Below are positions 1 to 7,829 of a DNA stretch of 64,000 nt, piece after piece. Made by a program: the position numbers and the translations under genes. Positions within the stretch are counted from its first letter, which is position 1. Each line of letters begins with the position of its first letter. Source of the stretch: Aquihabitans sp. G128 (lineage in GTDB: Bacteria; Actinomycetota; Acidimicrobiia; Acidimicrobiales; Iamiaceae). The notes beneath the pieces are model-generated. The model was not told the DNA's origin, searched no databases, and saw only the letters and a program-made list of their open reading frames with translations. The DNA lies in the NCBI RefSeq assembly GCF_019048865.1, contig NZ_CP077604.1, positions 744,001 through 808,000 of the forward strand. The letters are read 5' to 3'.

Positions 1-617
1 ACGTGCAGGACCCCGCTTCGCAGTGGGTGGCCGAGGCGGTGGGGGCCCGGGCCGGCGAGCGGGTCCTCGACCTCTGCGCCGCCCCGGGCGGCAAGGCCAC
101 CGCCCTGGCCCACACCGGCGCCACGGTCGTGGCCGCCGACGCCCGTCCCGCCCGTGCCGGCCTGGTGGCCGACAACCGCGACCGGGTGGGCCTGTCGGCG
201 GCCCAGCTCCAGGTCCTGGTGGCCGACGGCACGGCGCCGCCGTTCGCCCCGGCCTCGTTCGACCGCGTGCTGGTCGACGCTCCGTGCTCTGGCATCGGGT
301 CGCTCCGGCGCCGCGCCGACGCCCGCTGGCGCATCGAAGCCGACGCCCCGGCCCGCCTCGCCGCCCTGCAGGGCCGGCTGCTCGATGCGGCCGCCGCCCT
401 GGTGCGGCCCGGCGGGACGTTGGTGTACTCGGTGTGCACCCTGACGGTGGCGGAGACCACCGGGGTGGCCGAGCCGTTCACCGCCGCCCGCCCGACGTGG
501 ACCCCGGCCGAGGTGCCGGGCGATCCGTGGGTGCCGTGGGGGACCGGTGCGCTCCTGTTGCCCCAGGCCGCCGGCACCGACGGCATGGCCCTGTTCCGCT
601 GGACGGCCCCGTCGTGA
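1..617 (+). CDS. rsmB: RsmB-like 16S rRNA m5C methyltransferase, C-terminal part (5' partial)
   Basis: The reading frame enters from the left edge, so only the catalytic C-terminal part is present (about 204 residues). It is a class I SAM-dependent RNA m5C methyltransferase of the RsmB/NOL1/NOP2 family, which methylates cytosine in 16S rRNA. Visible motifs are QDPASQ at the entry to the fold, the SAM loop DLCAAPGGK, the DAPCSG motif holding one catalytic cysteine, and YSVCTL holding the second. The usual N-terminal NusB-like domain would lie outside the window. Its stop overlaps the next start as GTGA. The family is clear; RsmB rather than another RsmB/RsmF paralogue is the likeliest choice. 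Confidence 0.88.
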   Translation, partial: VQDPASQWVAEAVGARAGERVLDLCAAPGGKATALAHTGATVVAADARPARAGLVADNRDRVGLSAAQLQVLVADGTAPPFAPASFDRVLVDAPCSGIGSLRRRADARWRIEADAPARLAALQGRLLDAAAALVRPGGTLVYSVCTLTVAETTGVAEPFTAARPTWTPAEVPGDPWVPWGTGALLLPQAAGTDGMALFRWTAPS

Positions 618-1111
618 GCGCCGTCCCCGGCACGCCCGCCGGGCCCGGGTGGCGAGCCCGGATCCTGGTGGTGTCCGACGGCGTCGCCGACGGCTCCCGG
701 GACGATCGCGGCGGTCCGGCCCTGCGGGCTGCGCTGGAGGCGGTCGGCGCGCTGGTCGACCCCGTGACCACCTCGCCCGACGGGGTCGGCGCGGTGGCGG
801 CGGCCCTGCGCGAGCGCACCGAGGGGTTCGCCGGCCTGGTGGTCACGACCGGGGGCACCGGCTTCGGCCCCCGGGACCTCACACCGGAGGGCACCCGCCT
901 GCTGGTGGAGCGCGAGGCTCCCGGCCTCGCCGAGGCCATGCGGCTCGTGAACCCCCTCGGCCGCCTGTCGCGCGGGATCGCCGGCACGGTGGGCACCGCC
1001 CTGGTGCTCAACGTGCCCGGCTCCCCGAAGGGCGCCGTCGAGTGCCTCGAGGCCGTCCTCGACGTCGTCCCCCACGCCCTCGCCCTCCTGGCCGGCGACC
1101 GCCCCCACTGA
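614..1111 (+). CDS. MoaB/MogA-family molybdenum cofactor protein
   Basis: This 165-residue protein has the MoaB/MogA/MoeA-C fold that binds molybdopterin and adenylates it during molybdenum cofactor synthesis. The diagnostic block TTGGTGFGPRDLTPEGT is present near residue 75, followed by the substrate-loop region NPLGRLSRGIAG and LPGSPKGA-like NVPGSPKGA. The GTG start at 614 overlaps the stop of the upstream methyltransferase, so the two are translationally coupled. Length fits MoaB/MogA. MoaB and MogA cannot be told apart from the sequence alone, and no other moa/moe gene lies nearby; a MOSC protein at 15928 is the only other Moco-related fold in the window. Confidence 0.85.
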   Translation: MSAVPGTPAGPGWRARILVVSDGVADGSRDDRGGPALRAALEAVGALVDPVTTSPDGVGAVAAALRERTEGFAGLVVTTGGTGFGPRDLTPEGTRLLVEREAPGLAEAMRLVNPLGRLSRGIAGTVGTALVLNVPGSPKGAVECLEAVLDVVPHALALLAGDRPH

Positions 1112-1221
1112 TCGCCCGCTCCCGCGCCTCCTCGAAGTGGGTGGATCCTGGCCGGCGGAGCGACCAGTTCCCAGCCCGGTTCGGCGGCGGGGCGGGGTGG
1201 TCGAACGGGGAACGGTCGGTG

Positions 1222-1251
1222 TTGTCCGCGACCGGATCGGCCCCGTACACT
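1222..1251 (+). promoter_or_regulatory. Putative promoter of the riboflavin operon
   Basis: TTGTCC (1222-1227) is followed after 18 bases by TACACT (1246-1251). This sits about 20 bases upstream of the first conserved base of the FMN riboswitch, as expected for its transcription start. Inferred from hexamer match and position only. Confidence 0.5.
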
Positions 1252-1271
1252 TCGAGCACAACCTGAACTGA

Positions 1272-1405
1272 GTGCCCCCTCGCGGGGCTGGGTGCAACTC
1301 CCAACCGGCGGTACAGCCCGCGAACCCGGACCTCACGGTCCGGGCCGATCCGGTGAGATCCCGGAGCCGACGGTGATAGTCCGGATGAGAGCGAGGGTGC
1401 GCAAC
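1272..1405 (+). promoter_or_regulatory. FMN riboswitch (RFN element)
   Basis: The conserved RFN blocks appear in order: GGGCTGGGTGCAACTCCCAA then CCGGCGGT, AGCCCGCGA, a variable hairpin (CCCGGACC/GGTCCGGG), GATCCGGTGAGATCCCGGAG, CCGACGGTGATAGTCCGGAT and GAGAGCGAGGGTGC. FMN binding to this RNA is known to switch off riboflavin genes by termination or by hiding the ribosome site. It lies directly ahead of ribD, in the 5' leader of the rib operon. A GC-rich pairing (GCGCAACGCGC, then TTCGCGCG) immediately downstream, 1400-1430, may form the expression platform, but that part is inferred. Confidence 0.96.
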
Positions 1406-1452
1406 GCGCTCCTTCGCGCGTTCGCGTGCCCGTTTCCCCGAACGGAGCACAG

Positions 1453-2534
1453 GTGGACGACACCGAGGCGATGCAGCAGGCGATGGACCTGGCGGCGTCG
1501 GTCCGCGGCGCCACCTCGCCGAACCCGTGGGTCGGGTGCGTCATCGAGGCAACCGATGGCCGCGTGTTCACCGGGGCCACCGAGCCACCCGGTGGCCGCC
1601 ACGCCGAGGTGGTCGCCCTCGACGCCGCGGGCGAGGCGGCCCGGGGCGCCACGGCCTGGGTCACCCTCGAGCCCTGCGCCCACGTCGGGCGCACCGGACC
1701 GTGCGCCGATGCCCTGCTCGCCGCCGGCGTGGCCCGGGTGGTCGTGGCCATCGAGGACCCGGACGCCCGGGTGGCGGGACGGGGCATCGAGCGGCTGCGG
1801 GCCGCCGGGGTCGACGTCGAGGTGGGGGAGTCGGCCGACGCCGTGCGCTCGCAGCTGGCGGCCTACGTCAAGCACCGCACCACGGGCCGCCCTTGGGTGG
1901 TCCTGAAGCTCGGCGCCAGCCTCGACGGCCGCACCGCGGCCCCCGACGGCTCCAGCCAGTGGATCACGGGCGGGGCCGCCCGCGCCGACGCCCACCGGGT
2001 GCGGGCCGAGAGCGACGCCATCGTCGTCGGCGCCGGCACCGTCCGCACCGACGACCCCTCGCTCACGGTCCGCCACGAGGTCGCCGGCCGCGATCCGCTC
2101 CGCGTGGTGCTGGGCAAGGCCCCGGCCGAGGCGAAGGTGCAGCCGGCGCTCGAGTTCCAGGGCGAGCTGGAGGACCTCCTCGCCGAGCTCGGCGACCGGG
2201 GGGTGCTGCAGGTGCTGGTGGAGGGCGGGGCCACGGTCGCCGGCTCCTTCCACCGCCAGGGGCTGGTCGACCACTACATCGTGTACCTGGCGCCGGCCAT
2301 CTTCGGCGGCGACGACGCCCGCCCGATCTTCGCCGGCCCCGGCGCCGAGACCATCGCCGAGGTGTGGCGCGGCACCATCACCGGCGTCGCCCACCTCGGT
2401 GGTGACCTCCGGATCGACGTGCGGCCCGTCGCGCCGTCGCCCACCACGGGCCAGGTGCCGATCGTGCGGGCCCCCCCCTGGCGCCGCGGCCCATCCCCGA
2501 AGTCCCCGAGTCCGCCACCCAGGAGCCGCGCTGA
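1453..2534 (+). CDS. ribD: Bifunctional RibD deaminase/reductase, with an apparent frameshift near its 3' end
   Basis: RibD deaminates and then reduces the pyrimidine intermediate of riboflavin synthesis. The N-terminal deaminase carries the zinc ligands H50-A-E52 and the C75...C84 pair of PCAHVGRTGPC. The C-terminal reductase follows from about residue 150, with GSSQWITG and LVEGGATVAGSF. GTG 1453 is chosen because GGAG at 1444-1447 is 5 bases upstream; a GTG at 1426 is also in frame. The frame as given stays open across ribE into ribBA. One base more (or two fewer) in the C8 run at 2471-2478 makes it end at TGA 2532-2534, overlapping the ribE ATG as TGATG and giving a normal 360-residue RibD. 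The shift is therefore probably an artefact. Confidence 0.9.
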
Positions 2535-3100
2535 TGTTCACCGGGATCGTCGAAGAGCTGGGCACCGTCGTGTCGCGCCAGGGCCCGAAGCTGCGCCTCG
2601 GCGCCACCACCGTGCTCGGCGACATCGAGCTCGGCGCCTCGATCGCCGTCAACGGCACCTGCCTGACCGTGGTCGCCTGGGGCGACGACTGGTGGGAGGC
2701 CGACGTGGTCGAGGAGTCCTACGCCCGCACCAGCCTCGGCGCGCTGGAGCCGGGCGACCGCGTCAACCTCGAGCGCCCCGTGCGCCTGGAGGACCGGCTC
2801 GGCGGCCACCTCGTGCAGGGCCACGTCGACGCCGTCGGCACCATCGTCGACGGCGCCCCGGACCTGCGCATCACGCTCCCCGAGGACCTGCTCCGGTACG
2901 TCGTCGAGAAGGGCTCGATCACCGTCGACGGCATCAGCCTCACGGTGGCCCGGGTCCACGACGACGGCTTCTCCGTGGCCGTCATCCCGCACACCACCGA
3001 GGTCACCACCCTCGGCACCAAGGGGCCCGGCGACCCCGTCAACCTCGAGCTCGACGTGATCGCGAAGTACGTCGAGTCGCTTCTGGAAGGACACCGATGA
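2534..3100 (+). CDS. ribE: Riboflavin synthase alpha chain
   Basis: RibE dismutates two 6,7-dimethyl-8-ribityllumazine molecules into riboflavin. The 188 residues form the classical tandem lumazine-binding repeats. It starts MFTGIVEELG, as almost all family members do; repeat 1 has GASIAVNGTCLTV and repeat 2 has KGSITVDGISLTV, about 95 residues apart. The central GGHLVQGHVD motif is present. The start overlaps the restored ribD stop, and its own stop overlaps the ribBA ATG as ATGA, so expression is coupled within the FMN-riboswitch operon. Confidence 0.96.
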   Translation: MFTGIVEELGTVVSRQGPKLRLGATTVLGDIELGASIAVNGTCLTVVAWGDDWWEADVVEESYARTSLGALEPGDRVNLERPVRLEDRLGGHLVQGHVDAVGTIVDGAPDLRITLPEDLLRYVVEKGSITVDGISLTVARVHDDGFSVAVIPHTTEVTTLGTKGPGDPVNLELDVIAKYVESLLEGHR

Positions 3101-4446
3101 CCGACACCACCACCCCCGAGGGCACCGTGACGAGCACCAACAACGGGCCGTCCGACGACGGGCCGCTGTCGGAGATCTCCGTGGCCCTGGAGGCCTTCGC
3201 CCGGGGCGAGATCCTGGTGGTCGTCGATGACGAGGACCGCGAGAACGAGGGCGACCTCATCATGGCGGCCGAGCACGTGACGCCCGAGAAGGTCGCCTTC
3301 TTCCTGCACCACACGTCGGGCTTCATCTGCTCGGTGATCACGTCCGAGCGCGCCGCGGAGCTCGACCTGCGACCCATGGTCGAGCAGAACACCGAGTCCA
3401 TGCGCACCGCCTTCCTGGTGAGCGTCGACTACCGCCACGGCACCACCACCGGCATCTCGGCGCACGACCGCGCCGCCACGGTGCAGGCGCTCGTCGACCC
3501 GACCACCCGTCCCGGTGACCTCGCCCGCCCCGGCCACATCCTCCCGCTGGAGGCCCGCGAGGGCGGCGTGCTGAAGCGGGCCGGCCACACCGAGGCCACC
3601 GTCGACCTCGCCCGCATGGCCGGCCTGTACCCGGCCGGCATCCTCTGCGAGATCGTCGACGAGGACAAGATGGGGATGGCCCGCCAGCCCGAGCTGCGCC
3701 GCTTCGCCCGCGAGCACGACCTCCACATGATCTCGATCGCGGACCTCATCCGCTACCGCCGCCGCACCGAGAAGCTGGTGCGGCTGGTCTCCGAGGCCCG
3801 CATCCCCACCGGCTGGGGCGACTTCCAGGCCTACGTCTACGAGTCGGTCCTCGACGGCGAGCAGCACCTGGCCATGGTCAAGGGCGACCTGTCCGGCAGC
3901 GACAACACGCTGGTGCGGGTCCACAGCGAGTGCCTCACCGGCGACGTCTTCGGCTCGATGCGCTGCGACTGCGGCGTGCAGCTCGACGCCGCCATGAAGA
4001 TGATCGCCGACGAGGGTGCCGGCGTGGTGGTGTACCTGCGGGGCCACGAGGGCCGGGGCATCGGCATCGGCCACAAGATCCGGGCCTACGAGCTCCAGGA
4101 CGCCGGCGCCGACACCGTCGAGGCCAACGAGATGCAGGGGCTGCCGATCGACTCGCGCGAGTACGGCATCGGCGCCCAGATCCTCGTCGACCTGGGCGTC
4201 ACGTCCATGCGGGTCATCACCAACAACCCGGCGAAGTACGGCGGCCTCGACGGGTTCGGGCTCGACATCACCGAGCGGGTGCCGTCGATCACCGCGCCGA
4301 ACCCGGAGAACATCCGCTACCTCAAGACCAAGGCCGAGAAGATGGGCCACCTGCTCGAGGGCCTCGAGGACCTCCCGGCCGACCCGGCCGGCGCCATCAC
4401 GCCGTCGTCCGCCGACGACGTCGCCGCCGACCAGGCGGAGGTGTAG
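3097..4446 (+). CDS. ribBA: Bifunctional DHBP synthase / GTP cyclohydrolase II
   Basis: A 449-residue fusion that makes both precursors of riboflavin: 3,4-dihydroxy-2-butanone 4-phosphate from ribulose 5-phosphate, and the GTP ring-opening product. The N-terminal RibB domain (about residues 25-235) has DDEDRENEGDL, FFLHHTSGFICSV and HTEATVDLA. The C-terminal RibA domain has the zinc cysteines in SECLTGDVFGSMRCDCG, then RGHEGRGIGIGHKIRAY and NNPAKYGGL. Acidic, low-complexity tail residues follow the RibA core. It overlaps ribE and is 2 bases from ribH. Confidence 0.97.
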   Translation: MTDTTTPEGTVTSTNNGPSDDGPLSEISVALEAFARGEILVVVDDEDRENEGDLIMAAEHVTPEKVAFFLHHTSGFICSVITSERAAELDLRPMVEQNTESMRTAFLVSVDYRHGTTTGISAHDRAATVQALVDPTTRPGDLARPGHILPLEAREGGVLKRAGHTEATVDLARMAGLYPAGILCEIVDEDKMGMARQPELRRFAREHDLHMISIADLIRYRRRTEKLVRLVSEARIPTGWGDFQAYVYESVLDGEQHLAMVKGDLSGSDNTLVRVHSECLTGDVFGSMRCDCGVQLDAAMKMIADEGAGVVVYLRGHEGRGIGIGHKIRAYELQDAGADTVEANEMQGLPIDSREYGIGAQILVDLGVTSMRVITNNPAKYGGLDGFGLDITERVPSITAPNPENIRYLKTKAEKMGHLLEGLEDLPADPAGAITPSSADDVAADQAEV

Positions 4447-4448
4447 CC

Positions 4449-4943
4449 GTGGCCGGCGACCACCAGGGCGAGGGCGCTCCGGAGGCCGTCCTCGACGGCG
4501 ACGGGCTGCGGGTGGCGGTCGTCGCCGCCCGGTGGAACTCCCACATCACGCTGCGCCTGCTCGACGGCGTGCGCCGTGGGCTGGCGGCGGCGGGGGTCGA
4601 TGCCGACGACGTCACCGAGGATTGGGTCCCCGGTGCCTTCGAGCTGCCGCTGGCCGCCAAGACCTGGGCCCTCTCGGGCCGCGTCGACGCGGTGATCTGC
4701 CTCGGCTGCGTGATCCGCGGCGAGACCACCCACTACGAATCGGTGGCGGGGGAGTGCGCGTCGGGCATCCAGCAGGCGCAGCTCGAGACGGGGGTGCCCA
4801 TCGCGTTCGGCGCCCTCACGGTCGAGAACCTCCAGCAGGCCCTGGCCCGCTCCGAGGGCCCCGAGGGCCACAACGTGGGTGAGGACGGCGCCAAGGTCGT
4901 CGTCGAGATGGCCCGCCTCGTGGCGCGCATCCGCAAGGGCTGA
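4449..4943 (+). CDS. ribH: 6,7-dimethyl-8-ribityllumazine synthase
   Basis: RibH condenses the RibA/RibD and RibB products to the lumazine that RibE uses. The 164-residue protein has the family landmarks ARWNSHIT (substrate phenyl-site region), WVPGAFELPLAAK, CLGCVIRGETTHYE (with the catalytic histidine region) and the FGALTVENLQQAL segment. The usual GHKGAEAA segment is replaced by a less conserved EGHNVGEDGAK. It starts with GTG two bases after the ribBA stop and closes the operon. Confidence 0.94.
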   Translation: MAGDHQGEGAPEAVLDGDGLRVAVVAARWNSHITLRLLDGVRRGLAAAGVDADDVTEDWVPGAFELPLAAKTWALSGRVDAVICLGCVIRGETTHYESVAGECASGIQQAQLETGVPIAFGALTVENLQQALARSEGPEGHNVGEDGAKVVVEMARLVARIRKG

Positions 4944-5019
4944 GGAACCGCGCCGGCCGGCGTTTCGTCGGGTGGGGGAGCGGGAACCGTCGCCCCCCCT
5001 GCTCACCGGAGGTCCGGCC

Positions 5020-6327
5020 ATGCCCCTCGTGACGAAGCACCGCCACCGGTCGTCCGGGCGGACCTCCCTGCTGGTGGCCCTCGCGGTCGGGCTCAGCGCC
5101 GGCCTCGGCGTCGGCGTCGGCGCGGGGCCGGCGGCTGCCCAGGACCCGGCGACGACGACCACCGTGGCCGCGCCGGTCGTCCCCGGGCCGGTCGACGACG
5201 GGTGCGACGACCTGGTGCACGACGAGCGGACCGATGCCGCCGCTCCGGTCGGCCAGGACGTGGTGGGCCTCGCGCTCCGCCTCGCCGCTGCCGGCACCGA
5301 GGCCCACGTCCGGCTGGTCAGCACCGTTCCCACCTCGGGGGCGATCGCCGAGCTGGAGCAGCGGTGCCGCTGGCTGGGCGATGACGGACGCCGGGCAACC
5401 CGGGGCCTGGAGCTGTTCCTCGGCCCGACGGGAAGCGGGGCCGTCCGGTACGGCGCCGAGCTCCGGCCTCGCCTCGGCGCCCGGTTCCCCGCCGTGCTCG
5501 AACGGACCGGCGATCGGCTCGGCGTCCTCCAGGGGGTCCTCGGCCTGGTGGTGGCCGATCCGCCGAAGGACCCGCTCGGGTGCGACCAGCTGGTGTGGGA
5601 CCCTGCTGGCGAGCTGGGCGACGACCCCGCCGTCGAGGACGCGGCCTTCGCCTTCCAGGACGAGGGGGCCGACGTGCGGGTCCGGGTCGAGGGCCCCACC
5701 GACGGCGACATCGACGCCCGCCAGCGCGACCTGGAGGCGGCGTGCCCGGGGTGGACCGTCGGCGGCGACCGTCCCGCGAACCGGGTGCTGGTCATGGTCC
5801 AGCCGTCGGCCCGCACGACCGGGCTCTGGTACGGCGCCGACTGGGCGAGCGACCTCGAAGGCCGGTGGGAGGCCGTCCAGGAGGACGTGATGAACCCGCG
5901 CTTCCGGGCGGGCGACGTCGCGGGCGGCCTGGCGGCGGGCCTGGCCGAGCTGCGCCAGCCGTCCTACCGGTCGAGCCCGGCGGTCGACTTCGGGGACACC
6001 CCGTCCGCGTCGCAGGAGCGCAGCGCCTCGTCGTCGTCGTCGGGCAGCTTCCCCGTCGGCTGGATGCTCCTGCTGGTGGTGGCGGCCCTCGCCTCGTGGG
6101 GCTTCAGCTACCTCTCTTGGAAGGCCAAGTTCGACGCCGGCGAGACCGAGGAGAGCTTCGGCGAGTACTCCCGCCGGCGAAGCGGCGGACGGCGGGGCTG
6201 GGGCGGGAGCGGCGGCTTCGGGGGCGGCGGCTTCGGAGGTGGCGGAGGCCATGCGAGCGGTGGCGGCTCCGGCGGCGGCGGGGGTGGCCACTCGGGCGGC
6301 AGCGGCGGGGGCAGCACGTCCTGGTGA
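5020..6327 (+). CDS. Secreted/membrane protein with TPM (Psb32/MOLO-1-like) domains and Gly-rich tail
   Basis: This 435-residue protein starts with basic residues and a hydrophobic signal segment ending near AAAQD. Two related extracellular halves follow: a degenerate one with LGPTGSGAVRYGAEL near residue 135, and a more typical TPM block with QPSARTTGLWYGADW and FRAGDVAGGLAAGL near residues 260-310. A single membrane helix (WMLLLVVAALASWGFSYL) near residue 350 is followed by a basic and then glycine-rich cytoplasmic tail ending STSW, as seen in YgcG-like TPM proteins. GGAGG at 5008-5012 supports the ATG. TPM domains have been linked to phosphatase activity and photosystem or membrane repair, but function here is unknown. 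Confidence 0.75.
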   Translation: MPLVTKHRHRSSGRTSLLVALAVGLSAGLGVGVGAGPAAAQDPATTTTVAAPVVPGPVDDGCDDLVHDERTDAAAPVGQDVVGLALRLAAAGTEAHVRLVSTVPTSGAIAELEQRCRWLGDDGRRATRGLELFLGPTGSGAVRYGAELRPRLGARFPAVLERTGDRLGVLQGVLGLVVADPPKDPLGCDQLVWDPAGELGDDPAVEDAAFAFQDEGADVRVRVEGPTDGDIDARQRDLEAACPGWTVGGDRPANRVLVMVQPSARTTGLWYGADWASDLEGRWEAVQEDVMNPRFRAGDVAGGLAAGLAELRQPSYRSSPAVDFGDTPSASQERSASSSSSGSFPVGWMLLLVVAALASWGFSYLSWKAKFDAGETEESFGEYSRRRSGGRRGWGGSGGFGGGGFGGGGGHASGGGSGGGGGGHSGGSGGGSTSW

Positions 6328-6376
6328 CGCCCGGTCCGGTCGTGGCCGGTCGAGCCCGCCGGTAGGGTTCCGGGCC

Positions 6377-6743
6377 ATGACCAAGCCAGAGATCACCATC
6401 CCCGACGGGCCCCCGCCCACCGAGCTGCTGCTCGAGGACCTGGAGGTCGGCGACGGCCCCGAGGCGGTGGCCGGCCAGCCGGTCGAGGTCCACTACGTGG
6501 GCGTGGCCTGGTCCACCAAGGGCCAGTTCGACGCGTCGTGGGACCGCGGCGACACCTTCGGCTTCCGGCTCGGCGCCGGCCAGGTCATCGCCGGCTGGGA
6601 CGAGGGCGTGGCCGGCATGAAGCTGGGCGGCCGCCGCAAGATCACCATCCCGCCGGAGAAGGGCTACGGCTCGCGCGGCGCCCGGGGCCATCGCTCCCAA
6701 CGAGACCCTGGTGTTCGTGGTCGACCTGCTCGGCGTCGGCTGA
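6377..6743 (+). CDS. FKBP-type peptidyl-prolyl isomerase, apparent frameshift
   Basis: A 122-residue FKBP domain that speeds cis-trans proline isomerisation and assists folding. Visible features are VEVHYVG, FDASWDRGDTFGFRLG, QVIAGWDEGVAGMKLGGRR, IPPEKGYGSRGA and, in another frame, IAPNETLVFVVDLLGVG. The frame breaks at about 6686-6694, where GGGGCCATC would read GGGGCGCCATC if a GC pair is restored; that gives the exact family C-terminus ending at TGA 6741-6743. The break is probably a sequence error. There is no signal peptide, so it is cytoplasmic. TAGGGT (6363-6368), 8 bases ahead of ATG and without a Shine-Dalgarno sequence, suggests a nearly leaderless transcript. Confidence 0.87.
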
Positions 6744-6745
6744 CC

Positions 6746-7012
6746 GTGACCTCGCCCGCAGCCTCACTGGCCGCGGATCCCCACGCTCCCGGCGCGGCCT
6801 TCTCGGCCCGTCGGGGCGTGGTGGCCTCCTTCGACGACCAGGTGGGCGCGGGGCTGCTCACCGACTCGGCGTCGGGCGAGGCCTGGTACTTCCACTGCAC
6901 CCGCATCGCCGACGGGTCCCGCACCATCGCGGTGGGCGCGACCGTGGCCTACCGCGCCGAGCCGGGGCCCACGGGCCTGGAGGCCGTCGCCGTGGCGGCG
7001 ATCCCGGGCTGA
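6746..7012 (+). CDS. Cold-shock-domain-like small protein, degenerate RNA-binding motifs
   Basis: An 88-residue protein beginning two bases after the FKBP stop (GTG 6746). The pattern GVVASFDDQVGAGLL...WYFHCTRIADGSRTIAVG...VAYRAEPGPTGLEAVAV follows the beta-strand order of a cold-shock domain (GTVKWF, KGFGFI, VFVHFSAI, EGQxVxF, GxxAxNV). However, the RNP1-like KGFGF is replaced by VGAGL and only part of RNP2 (YFHC) survives, so nucleic-acid binding by stacked aromatics may be lost. Similar divergent proteins are common in Actinobacteria; no precise role can be given. Co-transcription with the isomerase is likely. Confidence 0.6.
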   Translation: MTSPAASLAADPHAPGAAFSARRGVVASFDDQVGAGLLTDSASGEAWYFHCTRIADGSRTIAVGATVAYRAEPGPTGLEAVAVAAIPG

Positions 7013-7041
7013 GCCCGGGGACCGCCGCAGCCCACCGGGGC

Positions 7042-7509
7042 TCAGTCGCCGCCGTCGTCCTCGGTGGTGTCGGGCGTGATCGGCGAGCCGTCGCCCGGGG
7101 CCGCGCCCTCCCACGAGGCCTTCACCTGCACGAAGGCCAGGCGGATCTGGGCGAGGGCGTCGGCCAGGGTGGCCTCGTCCGGGCCGAGGCGGCCCTCGAT
7201 GGCGCCGAGCAGCGCCCCGAAGGCGTCGATGGCCAGCTGCGCCTCCTCCAGCCGGGGCGGCTGGTTCGAGAGGTGGATGGCGGCAAGCTCGTAGCAGCCC
7301 ATGGCGTGGTTGGCGATGACCACCGCAGCGGGCACCTGGGAGAGCTGGTCGCGGACCTGCTGCATCTCCGCGGCGATCTCGTGGGCCTCCAGCTCCTGGT
7401 CCGGGGACAGGCGGGGCTGGTCGCCGGCGGGGCCCGGGCGTCCCGAGCCCCCCGATCCACCGGTCCCGGCGCCGCCGCCGTCGTTGCCGCCAGGGGTCCA
7501 CAAGCTCAT
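7042..7509 (-). CDS. DUF1844-like hypothetical protein
   Basis: A 155-residue soluble protein with a Gly/Pro-rich start, a helical core (AHEIAAEMQQVRDQLSQV, then ANHAMGCYELAAIHLSN and EEAQLAIDAFGALLGAIEGRL) and an acidic C-terminus. The order of helices and the LEEAQLAIDAFGALL and LADALAQIRLAFV segments resemble DUF1844 proteins, often found beside infC in Actinobacteria, which fits its position divergent to infC. GGAAGG 8 bases upstream supports ATG at 7509. Function is unknown. Confidence 0.6.
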   Translation of the reverse strand: MSLWTPGGNDGGGAGTGGSGGSGRPGPAGDQPRLSPDQELEAHEIAAEMQQVRDQLSQVPAAVVIANHAMGCYELAAIHLSNQPPRLEEAQLAIDAFGALLGAIEGRLGPDEATLADALAQIRLAFVQVKASWEGAAPGDGSPITPDTTEDDGGD

Positions 7510-7569
7510 GCGAGGTGCCTTCCGAGACATCAGGGTGCAGGGCATCGGCCGAGGTGCCACGCGCCGGAG

Positions 7570-7600
7570 TTGCGGGAGCGCCACGATCGGCTGGTACCCT
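7570..7600 (+). promoter_or_regulatory. Putative infC operon promoter
   Basis: TTGCGG (7570-7575) and TACCCT (7595-7600) are 19 bases apart. They would start a leader of about 220 bases ahead of infC. The stretch 7510-7825 has no convincing gene; it holds this promoter, the hairpin at 7703-7731 and a six-codon ORF at 7809. Confidence 0.4.
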
Positions 7601-7702
7601 ACGACACGCAACAACCAGGGAAGCGGGGCCCAGCCCCCACCCGGCCACCGCCCTCCGGGGCAACCGTGCGCCGGGTCGATGCTGCCAGCGCCTCCGGGCG
7701 TC

Positions 7703-7731
7703 AGCGGATGTCGGCTTCTCCGACATCCGCT
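7703..7731 (+). promoter_or_regulatory. 12-bp perfect hairpin in the infC leader (attenuator-like)
   Basis: AGCGGATGTCGG (7703-7714) pairs perfectly with CCGACATCCGCT (7720-7731) around a CTTCT loop, followed by TCGTTGCTTTC. A stable stem with a weak T-rich tail in the leader of infC-rpmI-rplT resembles leader terminators that tune IF3/L35/L20 supply in other bacteria. No trigger can be read from the sequence. Confidence 0.65.
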
Positions 7732-7808
7732 TCGTTGCTTTCGGCCTCGTTGCGGGTGTCCGCCCACCAGCCAGAACGCACCTGCGTCAGGGAGGACCTA
7801 CGCACCGA

Positions 7809-7829
7809 ATGAAGAGCAACCGGCCATAG
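7809..7829 (+). CDS. Possible six-codon leader ORF overlapping the infC start
   Basis: ATG 7809 opens a mini-ORF encoding MKSNRP that ends at TAG 7827-7829, overlapping the likely infC AUA start (7826-7828). The best Shine-Dalgarno sequence in the leader, GGGAGG at 7790-7795, is 13 bases before this ATG and 30 before the AUA. It may couple translation into infC, or it may be the true infC start followed by a one-base sequence error; both fit. Confidence 0.35.
   Translation: MKSNRP

Noticed and set aside
1426..4446. A single frame joining ribD and ribBA
   Set aside because: The middle part is out of frame with ribE and has no similarity to anything; the join arises from the frameshift at 2471-2478 and chance lack of stops, not a fusion.
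5854..5860. CTCGAAG inside the TPM gene as another error
   Set aside because: Here it encodes Leu-Glu-Gly in frame within a good domain match (also at 35664-35670 in argD), so no error is needed; the motif alone is not proof.
6180..6320. Gly-codon repeats as a CRISPR or satellite array
   Set aside because: The repeats are codons for the Gly-rich tail of the TPM protein, irregular in spacing and in frame.
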